The notes: a model not told the origin generated them from the letters alone. Positions 33,301 through 42,532 are shown, counted from the first letter of the stretch. The stretch: DNA of 64,000 nucleotides from CBDAQV01 sp965199335 (GCA_965199335.1 CBDAQZ010000003.1:620001-684000); one strand, 5' to 3'. Numbers and translations: made by a program.

Positions 33301-34392
33301 ATGATCGAGAACGCAAGCGACATACAGGCACGGTTGCTGGGTTGGTACGACACCAGCCGCAGGCAGCTGCCGTGGCGCGCCGGGCCGGGCGAAACAGCCG
33401 ATCCCTACCGGGTCTGGCTATCGGAAATCATGCTGCAGCAGACGGTGGTCGCGACCGTAATTCCCTACTTCAAGCGATTCGTCGCACGCTGGCCCGACAT
33501 AGACAGCCTTGCCGCCGCGCCGCTGGACGACGTGCTGACCGAATGGGCCGGCCTTGGCTATTACGCCCGCGCCCGCAACCTGCATGCCTGCGCCCTGGTC
33601 GTATCGCGCGACCATGGCGGCGTCTTTCCTTCGCAACCCGCCCTGCTACTGACGCTTCCCGGGATAGGCGCCTACACGGCAGGGGCTATCGCAGCGATCG
33701 CGTTCGACCTGCCTTTCGCCGCTGTGGACGGAAATGTCGAGCGCGTCACCGCGCGGCTGGCCAATGTCGAAACACCCCTGCCGCAGGCACGGCCCGAATT
33801 GCGCCGGCTTGCGGAATCGCTGGTACCACGACGCCGCGCCGGCGATTTCGCCCAGGCGCTCATGGACCTTGGCGCGACGATCTGCATACCGGCATCCCCC
33901 CGGTGCACGGCCTGCCCCCTTGCCGTCGATTGCGCCGCCCTGCGCGCCGGAAATGCCGCCCGATTGCCGCTGAAAACGGCGAAACGACCCAAGCCGACAC
34001 GCTATGGACGTGTTTTCTGGGCTGTGGACGATGCCGGTGCGGTCCTTGTGCGCCGCCGTGCCGAAAGCGGTCTTCTGGGCGGAATGATCGAATTTCCTTC
34101 CTCCGAATGGGCAGGTCTCGAGTCCCTGCCAACCGCACGGCCGCCGATAGAGGCAAAATGGCGCAGCGTGCCCGGTCGGGTAAAGCACAACTTCACGCAT
34201 TTCCACCTCGAGCTGGAAATGGTGGCGGCCACCTTGGATGTTGCGGCACCCGATGTCGACGGCACCTGGGTCTCGCCCGATCATTTCGACCGGATTGCGT
34301 TACCCAGCGTAATGCGCAAGGTTGCCGAACATGCTGCGAGCCATTGCCGCAATCCGGCTCTGGAACTTGAGGGGCCGTTGGAGATATTATGA
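33301..34392 (+). CDS. mutY: Adenine DNA glycosylase
   Basis: 363 residues; removes adenine mispaired with 8-oxoguanine. Seen: helix-hairpin-helix LPGIGAYTAGAIAAIAF, catalytic Asp in VDGNVERVTAR, the iron-sulfur ligands CIPASPRCTACPLAVDC with the exact Cys-6-Cys-2-Cys-5-Cys spacing, and a C-terminal NUDIX-like recognition domain (about 225-350). Length is normal. The ATG follows the near-palindrome. Confidence 0.96.
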   Translation: MIENASDIQARLLGWYDTSRRQLPWRAGPGETADPYRVWLSEIMLQQTVVATVIPYFKRFVARWPDIDSLAAAPLDDVLTEWAGLGYYARARNLHACALVVSRDHGGVFPSQPALLLTLPGIGAYTAGAIAAIAFDLPFAAVDGNVERVTARLANVETPLPQARPELRRLAESLVPRRRAGDFAQALMDLGATICIPASPRCTACPLAVDCAALRAGNAARLPLKTAKRPKPTRYGRVFWAVDDAGAVLVRRRAESGLLGGMIEFPSSEWAGLESLPTARPPIEAKWRSVPGRVKHNFTHFHLELEMVAATLDVAAPDVDGTWVSPDHFDRIALPSVMRKVAEHAASHCRNPALELEGPLEIL

Positions 34393-34428
34393 GATGATCA
34401 ACGTTTCGGCGTGCATAACAGGTTCAGA

Positions 34429-35373
34429 ATGACCAGGCATCGACTTATCAGGCTAAAACTGGCGGCTTTGCTGCTTCTTGCCTACCCTCCTCTCGCCCGG
34501 GCGCAGCAGCAGCCCGTCAGTCCGGATGTGTCGATGACTGTTCCGGTGGTACCGAAGGCTCCGACCCCGGTGCAAGCGCAGGATATCCAGGCCAAAAACT
34601 CCAAGACATTCTTTCCCGTTTCCGGAGCCCCGGCGACGTTTCCCAATGTCCTGTTCGCGGCGATCAAGCATGGCGGACTCGATATGAGCGAGGACGATGC
34701 GATCGACGATTTCGCCAAGGTCGAGTATTGCGATATCTATCGGCAGTACCACGACAACGAGTTCGACTGGCGAAAGGTCAGGTCGGCGCTGCGGAAAAAG
34801 ATCCAGCAGGACAAGGTGAATTACCCCGATACGCTTTACCTCGAACGGCCGGAATCCTTTGGCGCATACGATTTTTCCTCCGGCATGCTCCCGCTCAACA
34901 ATTCGTCGGTTATGAAGACGCGCGCGCTGCAGCTGGCGGATGTCACGGGTGGCAATTATTGCGGCGTCCCGCTGAAGATTCTGCCCAACAAGTTTGTCGC
35001 GTTGCTTGATAAACCTGTCGTTCTGGATGGGATCGAACTTTCGGAGGATGAAGCGCGGACAGTGATCGCGGAACTGAACACGCCGGCCAACGAACCACAA
35101 ACGCGCCTTGCCTATGGGCGCTATACCATCACGTTCACGGATGGCGACGAAAAACAGACCCGCAGCTCGCTGAAACTGGATGCGAGGCTGGATAATGTGA
35201 CGATGTACGAGGATGCGGATTACTCGCGCCCGTTCTGGAGCGGCCAGTCGTCACCGAAGATATACCATGCACAGGAAGGCGTGATCGATAAGATTCCGTT
35301 CAAGGGCATCGACGCCACCGAAGAACAGCAGGCCGATCCCGAAAAGCCGATTCCCAGCGTCACCCCGCACTGA
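34429..35373 (+). CDS. Exported DUF4852-like protein
   Basis: 314 residues from ATG 34429 (a GTG six codons earlier lacks a ribosome site). Signal peptide about 1-24 (LAALLLLAYPPLARA-QQQ). The body has the block FPNVLFAAIKHGGLDMSEDDAIDDFAKVEYC, followed by the YRQYHDNEFDWRKV pattern that I associate with DUF4852 proteins of alphaproteobacteria. Cys in VEYC and NYCG may pair. The assignment is from recall; function unknown. Confidence 0.6.
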   Translation: MTRHRLIRLKLAALLLLAYPPLARAQQQPVSPDVSMTVPVVPKAPTPVQAQDIQAKNSKTFFPVSGAPATFPNVLFAAIKHGGLDMSEDDAIDDFAKVEYCDIYRQYHDNEFDWRKVRSALRKKIQQDKVNYPDTLYLERPESFGAYDFSSGMLPLNNSSVMKTRALQLADVTGGNYCGVPLKILPNKFVALLDKPVVLDGIELSEDEARTVIAELNTPANEPQTRLAYGRYTITFTDGDEKQTRSSLKLDARLDNVTMYEDADYSRPFWSGQSSPKIYHAQEGVIDKIPFKGIDATEEQQADPEKPIPSVTPH

Positions 35374-35390
35374 CCGGCCGCCACGACCGG

Positions 35391-36488
35391 CTAGGCCTGC
35401 GCCATCTCCGCGCGCAGCTTGCGGCGCAGCAGATCGATCGGCTTACCCTCGCCGTCGCTCTCGAAATGCCAGAAAAGCCAGCCGTTGCATGCAGGCGCGC
35501 CTTGCACGGCCGCCCCCACCTTGTGGATCGAGCCCGAATAGATTCCGCTCAGGGTTTTCGACCGCAGGGAACCATCGGCGACGATCTCGGCCATCAGGTC
35601 GCGACGCTGGTTGAACAGCAGGTCGCCGGCCCTCAGCCAGCCCCGCTCGACCACGAGCCCGAAGGGCACGCGCGGCTCGCTGCCCTTTTCCACGGTTCTA
35701 ATATGCTCGAGCGAGACCGGCGGCGGCTCCGCGGCGATCCGTGCGCGGGCAAGCGTCAGGTATTCCGGATCGCGCTCGATGCCGATGAAACGCCGCGACA
35801 GCCTCTTGGCCACGATGCCGGTGGTGCCGGTGCCGAAGAACGGATCGAGGATGACATCGCCCGTGCGGGTCGAGGACAGGATGACGCGGTACAGAAGGGA
35901 TTCCGGTTTTTGCGTCGGATGGGCCTTGCGCCCTTCCACCTTCAGCCGTTCCGACCCGCTGCATAGAGGCAGGTACCAGTCGCTGCGCATCTGCAGCTCC
36001 TCGTTCAGGCTTTTCATCGCGCCGTAGTTGAAGGTGTATTTCGACTTCTCGTGCTTGGACGCCCAGATCATCGTCTCGTGGGCGTTCGTGAAGCGGCGGC
36101 CCCGGAAATTGGGCATCGGATTGCTTTTGCGCCAGATCACGTCGTTGAGTATCCAGTATCCCAGATCCTGCAGGATCGCGCCGACCCGGAAGATATTGTG
36201 ATAGCTGCCGATCACCCAGATCGCACCGTCATCCTTCAGGACGCGATGGGCGGCCGCAAGCCATTCGCGGGTGAACTTGTCGTACGAGCCCAGATTGTCG
36301 AACTTGTCCCAGTCGTTGTCGACGCCATCGACCGCCGATTGATCGGGGCGGAACAGATCGCCCTTCAGCTGCAGATTATAGGGCGGATCGGCGAAAACCA
36401 GATCGACCGATCCTGCGGGCAAGGCGTTCATCGCAGCGACGCAGTCGCCGGAAATGATGCGCCCGTACTGATCGTCCATTTTTTTCAT
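35391..36488 (-). CDS. ccrM: Cell-cycle DNA adenine methyltransferase (GANTC)
   Basis: 365 residues from ATG 36488, whose codon overlaps the rnhB stop (ATGA). Motif IV DPPYNL is at 34-39 and motif I-like DPFFGTGTTG at 215-224, the order of a beta-class methyltransferase. The C-terminal part (LRAGDLLFNQRRDLMAEIVADGSLRS...GSIHKVGA) is the CcrM-specific DNA-contact extension. CcrM methylates adenine in GANTC at the end of replication in alphaproteobacteria. Length fits Caulobacter CcrM (358). Confidence 0.97.
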   Translation of the reverse strand: MKKMDDQYGRIISGDCVAAMNALPAGSVDLVFADPPYNLQLKGDLFRPDQSAVDGVDNDWDKFDNLGSYDKFTREWLAAAHRVLKDDGAIWVIGSYHNIFRVGAILQDLGYWILNDVIWRKSNPMPNFRGRRFTNAHETMIWASKHEKSKYTFNYGAMKSLNEELQMRSDWYLPLCSGSERLKVEGRKAHPTQKPESLLYRVILSSTRTGDVILDPFFGTGTTGIVAKRLSRRFIGIERDPEYLTLARARIAAEPPPVSLEHIRTVEKGSEPRVPFGLVVERGWLRAGDLLFNQRRDLMAEIVADGSLRSKTLSGIYSGSIHKVGAAVQGAPACNGWLFWHFESDGEGKPIDLLRRKLRAEMAQA

Positions 36489-37141
36489 GACGCCATGGTT
36501 TCGAACGGCATGGTTTCGGCCAGCGCCTCGCGCACCGGCGCGAAGCTGGTACGGTGATGCGACGTAATGCCATGCCGGCGCAACGCGGCGCGGTGATGCG
36601 AGGTCGCATAGCCGGCGTTGCTGTTCCAGCCGTAGTGCGGATGCACATCGTGCAGGTCGCGCATCAACCGGTCGCGGTGTACCTTGGCGACGATCGAGGC
36701 GGCGGCGATCGCCAGCTCCAGCCCGTCGCCGCCGATGATCGTCTCGCATGGCAGATCGACCGGAGGCTTCATGTTGCCGTCGATGAGGGCCAGTACCGGT
36801 GCGTGCGACAAGGCGCCGATCGCGCGGCTCATCGCCAGCAGGCTGGCACGCAATATGTTGATCTCGTCGATTTCCTCGACCGAGGCGATGCCGATCGACA
36901 CGATCGCGAAATCGTGGATTTGCGCCGCCAGCCTTTCGCGGACATGCGGCTGCAGCTTCTTGCTGTCGTCGACCGCATCGCCGAGCCCGCGCGGCAGGCG
37001 CTGTGGCAAAATGACCGCCGCCGCCACGACCGGCCCGGCCAGCGGACCGCGCCCGACCTCGTCCACGCCGCAGACAAGGCCGCCCGCAGCCCGCTCGCGC
37101 GTTCGTTTCAGCCTGGTGCGTGCCTGCGAATCATTGCCCAT
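36485..37141 (-). CDS. rnhB: Ribonuclease HII
   Basis: 218 residues; removes RNA primers and misincorporated ribonucleotides. Seen: VDEVGRGPLAGP with the two catalytic acids, DSKKL, and the later ALIDGN and AAASIVAKVHRD. Immediately upstream of ccrM with a four-base overlap, a common alphaproteobacterial pair. Four GANTC sites sit around its start codon. Confidence 0.96.
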   Translation of the reverse strand: MGNDSQARTRLKRTRERAAGGLVCGVDEVGRGPLAGPVVAAAVILPQRLPRGLGDAVDDSKKLQPHVRERLAAQIHDFAIVSIGIASVEEIDEINILRASLLAMSRAIGALSHAPVLALIDGNMKPPVDLPCETIIGGDGLELAIAAASIVAKVHRDRLMRDLHDVHPHYGWNSNAGYATSHHRAALRRHGITSHHRTSFAPVREALAETMPFETMAS

Positions 37142-37167
37142 GCGGCGGAGTCTACGAATCCAGAGTC
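37128..37167 (-). promoter_or_regulatory. Cluster of four GANTC sites at the rnhB-ccrM front
   Basis: GANTC at 37128-37132, 37148-37152, 37156-37160 and 37163-37167: four CcrM target sites in 40 bases spanning the rnhB start codon. At this GC content about one per 250-300 bases is expected. In Caulobacter, methylation of GANTC sites in the ccrM promoter region silences it. No clear -35 or -10 was found. Confidence 0.6.
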
Positions 37168-37187
37168 CACCATGCCAGTTCTTTTTA

Positions 37188-38261
37188 TCAGAGCAGGTTC
37201 ATCTGGTCGCCCGCCGCAGGGGGCGGCGCGAACAGGTCGGTGCGCAACGGGTCGCGCAGCTGGGTCAATCCGAACCGCTTGATCGCCGCCATGAACCTGA
37301 CGCGCATCATGTCGGCGTATGGCCCGTCGCCGGTCATGCGGGTGCCCCAATCGGCGCGGTAGGCTTGGCCGCCATGACATTGCCGGATCAGGCTCATGAC
37401 ATGCGCGGCCCTACCCGGCGCATGCGCCGTCAGCCATTCCTCGAACAGCGGCTTGACCTCCAGCGGCAGGCGGACCAGCGTCATCCCGGCCCGGCCCGCC
37501 CCTGCCTTTGCGGCAGCCTCCAGGATCGATTCCAGCTCGTGGTCGTTGAGGGCCGGGATCATCGGCGCGCTCATCACGGTGGCCGGGATGCCGGCATCCG
37601 ACAACAGGCGCAACGCTTCGAGCCGCCGGCGCGGGGAGGCGGCGCGCGGCTCCATCGTCCGTGCCAGCGCCGGGTCCAGCGTGGTGATCGACAGCGCCAC
37701 GCGCGCCAGCCCCAGCGCCGCCATCGGCGCCAATATGTCGATATCGCGTGTCACCAGGGCCGATTTGGTGACGATGGTGACCGGGTGGTTGAAACGTTGC
37801 AGCACCTGCAATATCCGGCGCGTCAGTGCCTGTTCGCGCTCGACCGGTTGGTAAGGGTCGGTATTCGTGCCCATCGCGATCGGCGAAATCCTGTAGCTCT
37901 TTGCCCTGAGCGCCTTGTCCAGCAGTTCGGGGGCGGCAGGCTTGTAGAACAGCCTGGTTTCGAAATCGAGGCCGGGCGACATGCCGAGATAGGCGTGGGT
38001 CGGCCGCGCGAAGCAGTAGATGCAGCCGTGTTCGCAGCCGCGATAGGGATTGATCGACTGGTCGAAGCCGACATCGGGACTGTCGTTGTGCGCGATGATC
38101 GTGCGCGAGGCATCGGCGGACAGGGTTGTCGCGAACGCCGGAAGCTCCTCCTCGATGTCCCAGCCGTCGTCGTAGGCCTCGCGCTCGTGCCCCTCGTAGC
38201 GGCCCACACGATTGCCGATGGCGCCACGTCCTTTGCGAGTGATCGAGTTGGGATTGCTCAT
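37188..38261 (-). CDS. PA0069-type radical SAM protein
   Basis: 357 residues from ATG 38261. The radical SAM cluster motif is CEHGCIYC in INPYRGCEHGCIYCFARPTH. Also the NTDPYQPVE and SITTLD blocks typical of the PA0069 (SplB-related) group, a family of unknown reaction. An iron-sulfur enzyme using S-adenosylmethionine. It reads on the same strand as rnhB and ccrM but ends 46 bases before rnhB. Confidence 0.88.
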   Translation of the reverse strand: MSNPNSITRKGRGAIGNRVGRYEGHEREAYDDGWDIEEELPAFATTLSADASRTIIAHNDSPDVGFDQSINPYRGCEHGCIYCFARPTHAYLGMSPGLDFETRLFYKPAAPELLDKALRAKSYRISPIAMGTNTDPYQPVEREQALTRRILQVLQRFNHPVTIVTKSALVTRDIDILAPMAALGLARVALSITTLDPALARTMEPRAASPRRRLEALRLLSDAGIPATVMSAPMIPALNDHELESILEAAAKAGAGRAGMTLVRLPLEVKPLFEEWLTAHAPGRAAHVMSLIRQCHGGQAYRADWGTRMTGDGPYADMMRVRFMAAIKRFGLTQLRDPLRTDLFAPPPAAGDQMNLL

Positions 38262-38314
38262 GGAAAGATCGTAGCACAGGCATGGGAACATAACAAGAAC
38301 TTTACTTTTTACAC

Positions 38315-38343
38315 TTGACTTCTGGAAAGCTCCTCTTTACTTT
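38315..38343 (+). promoter_or_regulatory. Possible promoter of the small repeat protein
   Basis: TTGACT (38315-38320), 17 bases, TACTTT (38338-38343), in a strongly AT-rich gap. The -35 is good but the -10 is weak. It is the only candidate before the gene at 38375. Confidence 0.4.
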
Positions 38344-38374
38344 ATGAAGTGTGAAATCGGATTCGGAGATAGAG

Positions 38375-38668
38375 ATGGTTACGCGTTATATTAAAACGCT
38401 CGCTGTTGCCGTCATGGTTGTTCTGGCTCTTGCCTCAGGCCCTGCAAACGCTCTGGACAATTCCAACGCCAAGCGCCTGACCCTGGCCGCGCCGACTTAT
38501 GGCGTCAGCCACAACAACTACCACTCGAACGGTTCCACAGAGTACGGTCCCAGCCATGACAACTACAATGGCACGGAAAAATACACATCCGGAACCCAGT
38601 ACAGCGCTCATAGCCACAACGACTATGGCAGCTCCAAGCAGGCTCTTTCGACTTCGGTCCCCTACTAA
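38375..38668 (+). CDS. Small exported protein with Y-x-x-SH-x-NY repeats
   Basis: 97 residues from ATG 38375, with GGAG seven bases upstream. Signal peptide about 1-27 (TLAVAVMVVLALASGPANA). The mature 70 residues are polar, Asn/Ser/Tyr/His-rich, with three imperfect repeats: YGVSHNNY, YGPSHDNY and YSAHSHNDY. Such low-complexity His/Tyr repeats occur in surface, matrix or metal-binding proteins. No family recognised; function unknown. Confidence 0.7.
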   Translation: MVTRYIKTLAVAVMVVLALASGPANALDNSNAKRLTLAAPTYGVSHNNYHSNGSTEYGPSHDNYNGTEKYTSGTQYSAHSHNDYGSSKQALSTSVPY

Positions 38669-38678
38669 AATCGTAGCC

Positions 38679-38699
38679 GGACCGGTCTGCGTCCGGTCC
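38679..38699 (+). terminator. Hairpin between the small repeat gene and hisN
   Basis: GGACCGG (38679-38685) and CCGGTCC (38693-38699) form a seven-base-pair stem with a seven-base loop. There is no T-run after it, so it is a weak terminator at best. It ends two bases before the ATG at 38702 and may cover the ribosome site of that gene. Confidence 0.4.
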
Positions 38700-38701
38700 T
38701 G

Positions 38702-39484
38702 ATGTCCCCGCTTTCTTCCGACCTTGTCGATCTCGCCCTGCGGCTTGCCGAGACAAGCGGCCCCATCATTGCGCGCTATTTCCGCCAGCCCTTCGCCGTC
38801 GAAACGAAAAGCGACTCATCGCCCGTGACCCGCGCCGACCGCGAGGCCGAGGCGGCGATAAGGCTTATCCTGCAGACCGAACGGCCCGGCGACGGTTTCT
38901 TCGGCGAGGAAAGCGGAGCGATCCAGGGCCATAGCGGCCTGACTTGGGTGATCGATCCCATCGACGGCACCAAGGCCTTCGTGTGCGGCAAACCGCTTTT
39001 CGGCACCCTGATCGCCCTGCTGGAAGGCGACACTCCCATACTGGGCGTGATCGACCAGCCGATCACCGGCGAAAGATGGCTGGGCGCGCGCGGGCAAACG
39101 ACGATGCTGAACGGTAATACCGTGCGCACAAGCCGGGTGAACGCGCTGGCGCTGGCGCGCCTTGCCACCACCAGCCCGCGCCTGTTCACGCCCGAAGACG
39201 CGGACTCGTTCCTGGCTTTGTCCGGCGCCACCGGCATCACCAGCTACGGCGGCGATTGCTACAACTACGCCCTGCTGGCGACCGGCATGATCGATCTGGT
39301 CGCGGAGACGCAGCTCAAGCTTTACGATTACGCGGCGTTGATCCCCGTGATCGAGGGCGCCGGCGGCGTGGTGACGGGTTGGGACGGCCAGGCGGTCGGG
39401 GCGGACCATGACGGCACGATCCTGGCCGCCGCCACGCCGGCATTGCACGAAGCGGCCTTGGCAAGTCTGCGCCGGCCTGATTAA
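38702..39484 (+). CDS. hisN: Inositol-monophosphatase-family histidinol-phosphatase
   Basis: 260 residues. Metal-site motifs GEES (68-71), WVIDPIDGTKAF (82-93) and the later YDYAALIPVIEGAGG mark the IMPase fold. The GDCYNYALLATGMIDLVAE block fits the HisN-type histidinol-phosphatase, which completes histidine synthesis in many alphaproteobacteria. A general phosphatase (inositol, fructose-1,6-bisphosphate) cannot be excluded. No his operon nearby. Confidence 0.82.
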   Translation: MSPLSSDLVDLALRLAETSGPIIARYFRQPFAVETKSDSSPVTRADREAEAAIRLILQTERPGDGFFGEESGAIQGHSGLTWVIDPIDGTKAFVCGKPLFGTLIALLEGDTPILGVIDQPITGERWLGARGQTTMLNGNTVRTSRVNALALARLATTSPRLFTPEDADSFLALSGATGITSYGGDCYNYALLATGMIDLVAETQLKLYDYAALIPVIEGAGGVVTGWDGQAVGADHDGTILAAATPALHEAALASLRRPD

Positions 39485-39493
39485 ACTTGCCCC

Positions 39494-41440
39494 ATGAGTG
39501 ACGCATCCCAGACCAGCCGGCGTTCGCCGGTGCTGAAACTGCTGCCAGCGGTTGCCTTCACGCACGACATCGCGATGGCCGCGATCGCCTTCACCCTGTC
39601 GATGTACATGCGCCTGGGGCCGGATTTCACCGGCAAGTACGTCCACGCCACCGTCGACGCCCTGCCGATCTTCATGGGCATCGCGGCCTTCAGCTTCCTG
39701 GTCTTCCGCCTGTACCGGGGGCTGTGGCGCTTTGCTTCGATGCAGGATCTGCTGCTGGTCGTCGAGGCGGTCACCGTCGCGCTGATCCTGTTCCTGCCTG
39801 CGCTTTACTACGTAAACCTGCTCGACAACATCCCACGCTCGGTGCCGCTGATCATGTGGTTCGTGATGGTGACGTTGCTGGGCGCGCCACGCTTCCTCTA
39901 CCGCGCCATCAAGGACCGTCGCCTGTCGATCAGCCGCGAGACGCATGCCCGTGGCCGCATTCCGGTGATCCTGGTCGGCGCGGGCAGCGGCGCGGCCCAG
40001 TTCATCCGAGCCATGGCGACGCAGAACGCGCCCTACTGGGTGGTCGGGGCGCTGGACGACGAAGGCCAGGGCCTGACCGGACGCAAGATGCACGGCGTCA
40101 CCATCATGGGCGAGGTCGAGGCCCTGCGTAAGGCCGTTGAAACCCTGCGCCAGCGCGGCCGCCAGCCGCAGCGCGTCGTCATCACCAAGCCGGCGGGCGA
40201 GATAACCGGCGAGCGGCTGGCCTGGCTGGTCGACGAGGCGGACGCTCTGGGCCTGAGCGTGGGGCTCATGCCCAGCCTGATCGAATTTCGCGACGCGTCC
40301 GCCACGAACGACACGAATGCTCTGGAACTGAGCCCGATCGCGGTCGAGGATCTGCTGGGCCGGCCGCAGACCGTGCTGGACCGCGCCGCTGTCGAGCGCC
40401 TGGTCGCGGGCCGCCGGGTGCTGATCACCGGTGCGGGCGGATCGATCGGGGCCGAGCTGACGCGCCAGGTTGCGGCATTGGCCCCGGCCCGGCTGGTGCT
40501 GCTGGACCAGAGCGAATTCAACCTCTACACCGCCGAGATGGAGACGGAGGAGGCGCACGCTACATTGCCGCTGGCCGCCTACATCGCCGACGTGCGCGAC
40601 GTCGCGCGCATCCGCGAAATCTTCGCCGCCGAACGGCCGGAGATCATCTTCCACGCCGCCGCCCTGAAGCATGTGCCGCTGGTGGAAAAGAACCCGGCCG
40701 AGGGCATCCTGACCAACACAGGCGGCACGCGCGTGATCGCCGACGCCGCGCTGGAGATCGGCTCCGTCGCCATGGTGCAGATTTCGACCGACAAGGCCGT
40801 GCAACCGGTCAACGTCATGGGCGCGTCGAAACGACTGGCGGAATCGTATACCCAGGCACTCGACGTGTCGCAGATGCGCACAAGCTTCATCACCGTACGC
40901 TTCGGCAACGTGCTGGGCTCGACCGGATCGGTGGTGCCATTGTTCCAGCGCCAGATCGCGGCGGGCGGCCCGATCACCGTGACCCATCCGGACGTCGAAC
41001 GTTTCTTCATGACCATCCGCGAGGCTGTGCAGCTGGTGCTGCAGGCGTCCGCCTACCGGGTCGAGACCCAGGGCGGCGAAGGCCGCGTGTTCGTGCTGGA
41101 CATGGGCCGGCCGGTGAAGATCGTGGACCTGGCACGGCGCATGATCGTGCTGTCGGGCCTGCGCCCGGAACACGATATCCAGATCAAGTTCATCGGCATG
41201 CGCCCGGGTGAGAAATTGACCGAGGGCCTGTTCGAGGCCGAGGAAACGCCCGATCCGACCGCGCTGCCCGGAATCCTGCTGGCCGCACCGCAGATCCGTG
41301 ACCTGCCGACGGTGAAAGCCGCGCTGGACCGGATGGAGAAAGTCGCCGCCTCGGGCGATACCGCGCAACTGATCGAACTGATCGCGGATTTCCTGCCGTA
41401 TTTCGCCCAGCATTACGAGGGGCGCAAGAGCGCGGCCTGA
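39494..41440 (+). CDS. Membrane-bound sugar-nucleotide dehydratase (WbpM/PglF/CapD type)
   Basis: 648 residues: four N-terminal membrane helices (about 17-125), a first Rossmann domain, then the catalytic domain with GAGGSIGAELTRQ and the ISTDKAV triad (Thr-Asp-Lys). This is the FlaA1/PglF/WbpM group of 4,6-dehydratases that start the synthesis of bacillosamine, QuiNAc or FucNAc-type sugars. It would feed surface glycan or flagellin-glycan synthesis; the glycan pair at 53.9-55.9 kb may use its product. Length is typical. Confidence 0.93.
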   Translation: MSDASQTSRRSPVLKLLPAVAFTHDIAMAAIAFTLSMYMRLGPDFTGKYVHATVDALPIFMGIAAFSFLVFRLYRGLWRFASMQDLLLVVEAVTVALILFLPALYYVNLLDNIPRSVPLIMWFVMVTLLGAPRFLYRAIKDRRLSISRETHARGRIPVILVGAGSGAAQFIRAMATQNAPYWVVGALDDEGQGLTGRKMHGVTIMGEVEALRKAVETLRQRGRQPQRVVITKPAGEITGERLAWLVDEADALGLSVGLMPSLIEFRDASATNDTNALELSPIAVEDLLGRPQTVLDRAAVERLVAGRRVLITGAGGSIGAELTRQVAALAPARLVLLDQSEFNLYTAEMETEEAHATLPLAAYIADVRDVARIREIFAAERPEIIFHAAALKHVPLVEKNPAEGILTNTGGTRVIADAALEIGSVAMVQISTDKAVQPVNVMGASKRLAESYTQALDVSQMRTSFITVRFGNVLGSTGSVVPLFQRQIAAGGPITVTHPDVERFFMTIREAVQLVLQASAYRVETQGGEGRVFVLDMGRPVKIVDLARRMIVLSGLRPEHDIQIKFIGMRPGEKLTEGLFEAEETPDPTALPGILLAAPQIRDLPTVKAALDRMEKVAASGDTAQLIELIADFLPYFAQHYEGRKSAA

Positions 41441-41444
41441 TCGG

Positions 41445-42485
41445 CTAGGGTTCGCCTATCCGAGGTGGCGCTACTTTCCTGAGTTCAGGCTGCGGAAGTG
41501 CGGGGGCCTGGGGTGAGTGCCAGATATTACCTTCGAATATCAAATATTTGCTGGCAGAAGTCAGCGGCAGCGCCAGATGATCGTCGTGATTGAGTTCTGA
41601 CTGAAGCTTATCGTACGGCGGTATCTGGTCCTGTTTTCCGAACAGCAGAACGGTTCGCGATTCTATTCCCCGCCGCTCGGCCTTCTCCGCAAGCTTGGGC
41701 GCATGGCCGCTACCGATGAAAAGGACAAATCCATCATGGGGACTTGCATGATCGAGCGGTAAAAGCGGATGCTTGGATTCCTGCCGCATCGTATGAGTCA
41801 TGTTCGACAACATATGCGCGTTCACCCGGCCACCGACGCGATTTACGATGACGGCATCGAGAAATTTGTTGAAATTGTCATCTTCACGATGGTCGGCGAA
41901 AGCGTCCAATGTTTCTTTTCCGCCATTCTTTTTATAGGCGGCGTAATCCTTTCTCACCTCCCGACCGTAGATTCTGAGCGGGCCGGCAAGACCTTCCGAC
42001 TCATCGAAGCAGATGACTCTGATACCGCGTTGGGCCGCTTTCACGATAAGAGCGGTAGTGTCTGCAAGTAGGTCCTGCGCATCGCGATGGAATGTAACTT
42101 CACCGCGTGCCTCCATCTGGGCCGTGCGAAGCTTCATAAATTCGTCGGCGGTTATCCTGCCTTCCGCCAGCTCGTCGACGGCCGGTTGCGAATAAACGTC
42201 ATCCTCGATCCCGAGGTATTTCTTGCCGGTAGCCTGCAGCAAATCCAAGACAGCATCCGAACTGACGATCTTTATCAGAGTATCGGCGTGATTTGTGTCT
42301 CCGATGATGGTCATCGGGGCGGCTTCGAGCTCCCGCCGGAAGTTTTCCATGCCATCGCCCGTCGGCTGGCTTGACGCGGCGACAGGGGGAGCCGGCAGCA
42401 CCTGGGGCCTGGCCTGCGCCATCGCAATCAGCGACGACGCAGCCAGAGCCATTGTGCCGAAGAGCCTTAATACAGGGGACCGCAT
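41445..42485 (-). CDS. Exported TIKI/ChaN-like protein
   Basis: 346 residues from ATG 42485 with a signal peptide (about 1-25, ALAASSLIAMAQA). The block MTIIGDTNHADTLIKIV, then GIEDDVY, and a later DAVIVNRVGGRVNAHMLSNM and FIGSGHAPKL resemble the TIKI/ChaN/EreA superfamily (G-D-x-N-H, paired acids, G-H), which includes heme-binding and metal-dependent hydrolases. The reading is by motif layout only. Likely periplasmic. Transcribed with the oxidoreductase gene before it. Confidence 0.55.
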   Translation of the reverse strand: MRSPVLRLFGTMALAASSLIAMAQARPQVLPAPPVAASSQPTGDGMENFRRELEAAPMTIIGDTNHADTLIKIVSSDAVLDLLQATGKKYLGIEDDVYSQPAVDELAEGRITADEFMKLRTAQMEARGEVTFHRDAQDLLADTTALIVKAAQRGIRVICFDESEGLAGPLRIYGREVRKDYAAYKKNGGKETLDAFADHREDDNFNKFLDAVIVNRVGGRVNAHMLSNMTHTMRQESKHPLLPLDHASPHDGFVLFIGSGHAPKLAEKAERRGIESRTVLLFGKQDQIPPYDKLQSELNHDDHLALPLTSASKYLIFEGNIWHSPQAPALPQPELRKVAPPRIGEP

Positions 42486-42532
42486 ACCCCACGATAACAC
42501 AGGCCAAACCCGCAAATCACCAGTAATATATG

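Noticed and set aside
38816..41413. An 865-codon open frame on the minus strand, antisense to the dehydratase gene
   Set aside because: The plus-strand frame is a clear enzyme. The long antisense frame is a by-product of GC-rich codon positions and has a His/Gln/Arg-rich composition with no motif.
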